Source: Bacteroidota bacterium
Lineage (GTDB): Bacteria; Bacteroidota; Bacteroidia; Chitinophagales; Chitinophagaceae
Reading direction: 5' to 3'
Length of the DNA: 6,120 nucleotides
Assembly: GCA_023392575.1 (NCBI GenBank)
Contig: JAEVYV010000372.1
Coordinates: forward strand, 1-6,120
Shown: one piece after another, positions 4,502-6,120 of the stretch
Position numbering within the stretch: position 1 is the first letter of the stretch
How the letters are laid out: each line of letters opens with the position of its first letter
Position numbers and translations under genes: made by a program
Notes under the pieces: generated by a model
Seen by the model: only the letters and a program-made list of their open reading frames with translations
Databases searched by the model: none
What the model was told of the DNA's origin: nothing

Positions 4502-6064
4502 TTAGGACCCGGAAGGAAGCTTTACTTCGTGCTTTGAATATTTTTCCCGCATGATTTCACCCAGCGGCTTGTTGTAAACTTTGTGCTCGACCCACGACAC
4601 AAGGTCGAGGTAGGCAAAGACCCGGCTTTGGAAGCGTCTGTTTTCAAATTCTTTGATCCGCTCCAAAAAACCTTCCAGTTCTTTTTTCATGGCGTGCTTG
4701 GAAATGCGGAAGGACCGGCGCAGGAATCTCAGGATCTCTTCTTCGAGCGCCGTCAGGTTTTGCATTTTCGACATGAAACGGTAAACGGACCGGGTGAGGT
4801 ATTCCAGCAGTTCGTAATTTCCCAGTTCATAATGCGCCAGCAGGTGCAGCAGCCGGGCATAGCACTGTATGTCGTGACGCAGGTCGGCGGGATCGTTGAT
4901 GATCTTTTGCAAATAATCGATACTGGCTTCGTAGTTGCCGCTTCCAAAGTACAGCGAAGCAATTTTATAATTGAGCACCAGTACCCGGTGGCGGTCAATG
5001 AACAGGGCGTATGCTTCCAGTTTTTCTTCAATACCCGGTATCAGCTCCAGTCCTTTTTCAAAGGAACCCGTTAAAAAATGGTGGTTGATCTTGGCCTGGG
5101 CAATGTAAAGAAAGGACTGAATGCGGAAGTTGTCGTTTTCCTGAACCCGGCTGGTTTGGGAAAACTGTTCCAGCTCCTTTAGGGTGGGCATAAATCTTTT
5201 GTGGTTGCGCAGGTCGAAATGGGCATTCAGCAGATAGTGCAGCCCTTTGATGTAATGGCCCGTTTCCACCCGCTTCATGATGGGTTGTTCGTGAAACAGG
5301 TCCACCCATTTTTGCGTGTAGCGGTAGTACATCAGAAAATCCTGCCGGATGAAGGCCTGCCAGCTATAGCTTTGGTAGAGGTAAAGCTTTTCATAAAAGC
5401 CGGTTTGCTCCCGGGCATTGGGCGGCAGGTTGTCTTTCATGAATTGCTTGATGGCTTTTTCATCTTCTTCGTTGCGGGTGTGGCCGTGCTTGATGTACCA
5501 GCTATACAGCTTCAACGACAGGTTGGAAAGGCTGGCCACCATGCTGATGTGCTGGCTTACCTGCATGGCTTCTTCCGATAAAAGCTCGGCCCGGTCCTGC
5601 ATGCTTCGGGTAATGTGCAGCGACTCAATTCTTTTTTCCAGACCAATCACCTGGATCAGGAAGTGAAATTTTTGATGGTTTTTGGCAACCTCCTTTGCTC
5701 GCTCCAATAGGCGCAGGCTTTGCAAAAACAATCCTTTTTTATAAAGAATGTGGGCATAGTCAAACTGCTCATTCAATTGAAGGTCGATGCTGTCGGCGCT
5801 TTTTAAAAGCCGAAGGCTGGCCATGATTTGCTTGTAGAGGTGGGCCTTTAAATTGGAAAGCTGGGCCTTTTGAATGGAAGGCAGCTTTTTCAGCAGGGCT
5901 TTCTCATCGTATTCCTGCTGCTTGTCAATGGCATCAAAAAGCTGAACAATTTTTAGGTTCTCGTTGGAGGAGCTTCGCTTGATATAAAGTTTAAAATGCC
6001 TTTTTTCGGCTTTTTCCAGCGATCGGATCAATTGAAATAATATATCGGTAGGACGGTTGGACAT
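4502..6064 (-). CDS. 520-aa TPR-like alpha-helical repeat protein of unknown function
   Basis: An almost entirely helical, cytoplasmic protein with no signal peptide and no membrane segment. TPR-like helix pairs are visible at about residues 101-129 (FDYAHILYKKGLFLQSLRLL), 363-391 (LNYKIASLYFGSGNYEASID) and 399-430 (around HLLAHYELGNYELLEYL). The stretch between (about 160-350) looks like more degenerate helical repeats. The N-terminus (about 1-90), beginning MSNRPTDILFQLIRSLEKAE, is basic and forms a separate helical region. The C-terminus (about 440-520) is charged and basic. No catalytic motif is seen. Such repeats normally act as protein-binding scaffolds; the partner is unknown. It resembles long uncharacterised proteins of Bacteroidota, but this is a recollection of style rather than a family assignment. 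The ATG at 6064-6062 is the only in-frame ATG to the window edge; no Shine-Dalgarno is visible. It heads the minus-strand series with the MBL-fold gene 99 bp downstream. Positions 6065-6120 show no gene and no clear promoter. Confidence 0.88.
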   Translation of the reverse strand: MSNRPTDILFQLIRSLEKAEKRHFKLYIKRSSSNENLKIVQLFDAIDKQQEYDEKALLKKLPSIQKAQLSNLKAHLYKQIMASLRLLKSADSIDLQLNEQFDYAHILYKKGLFLQSLRLLERAKEVAKNHQKFHFLIQVIGLEKRIESLHITRSMQDRAELLSEEAMQVSQHISMVASLSNLSLKLYSWYIKHGHTRNEEDEKAIKQFMKDNLPPNAREQTGFYEKLYLYQSYSWQAFIRQDFLMYYRYTQKWVDLFHEQPIMKRVETGHYIKGLHYLLNAHFDLRNHKRFMPTLKELEQFSQTSRVQENDNFRIQSFLYIAQAKINHHFLTGSFEKGLELIPGIEEKLEAYALFIDRHRVLVLNYKIASLYFGSGNYEASIDYLQKIINDPADLRHDIQCYARLLHLLAHYELGNYELLEYLTRSVYRFMSKMQNLTALEEEILRFLRRSFRISKHAMKKELEGFLERIKEFENRRFQSRVFAYLDLVSWVEHKVYNKPLGEIMREKYSKHEVKLPSGS

Positions 6065-6120
6065 AGTATGAAAAAAAGTGTGAAATGCGTATCTGTTAAG
6101 GGTTTTGCCAAGTTGGGTTC

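Noticed and set aside
4583..5666. Long plus-strand open frames opposite the TPR-like gene
   Set aside because: Antisense shadows; the minus-strand frame is 520 aa with consistent helical-repeat character.

Overview
The window looks like chromosomal DNA from a member of the Bacteroidota, most likely of the Chitinophagaceae type. Three things point there. Gene leaders are A/T-rich and mostly lack a Shine-Dalgarno sequence. Several upstream regions carry sequences close to the Bacteroidota TTG...TAnnTTTG (-33/-7) promoter. The protein types are also typical: a DUF3943-like barrel, a GldL-like small membrane protein, and a long orphan helical-repeat protein. This placement is inference from style; no rRNA or other marker gene is present.

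Layout. Positions 1-852 (+) hold the 3' part of a probable outer-membrane beta-barrel protein, cut by the window edge. It converges, across a 23-bp gap, on two very small minus-strand membrane-protein genes: an 83-aa two-helix GldL-like protein (876-1127) and a 30-aa one-helix protein (1124-1216). These two overlap by ATGA and look translationally coupled. A 385-bp gene-free stretch (1217-1601) carries a strong bidirectional terminator (1402-1432) and a cluster of TGAC/GTCA inverted repeats. A minus-strand orphan gene of 145 aa follows (1602-2039). The 842 bp from 2040 to 2881 hold no convincing gene, but contain candidate minus-strand promoters, several hairpin-forming repeats and a terminator (2831-2860).

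The right half is a minus-strand series read from right to left: a 520-aa TPR-like helical protein (4502-6064), a YycJ/WalJ-type metallo-beta-lactamase-fold hydrolase (3566-4402) and a PhnA/YjdM-family zinc-ribbon protein (2882-3466), ending at the 2831-2860 terminator. Each gap is about 99 bp and holds no clear terminator, so read-through is possible. Promoter-like sequences before the second and third genes suggest that each can also be transcribed on its own. The three predicted activities do not form an obvious pathway.

No mobile element, CRISPR array, tRNA, rRNA or defence system was seen. The window is mostly ordinary. Its less ordinary parts are the coupled pair of tiny membrane proteins, the orphan 145-aa gene, the long structured non-coding stretch, and a 32-bp dyad placed at the promoter of the PhnA-like gene.
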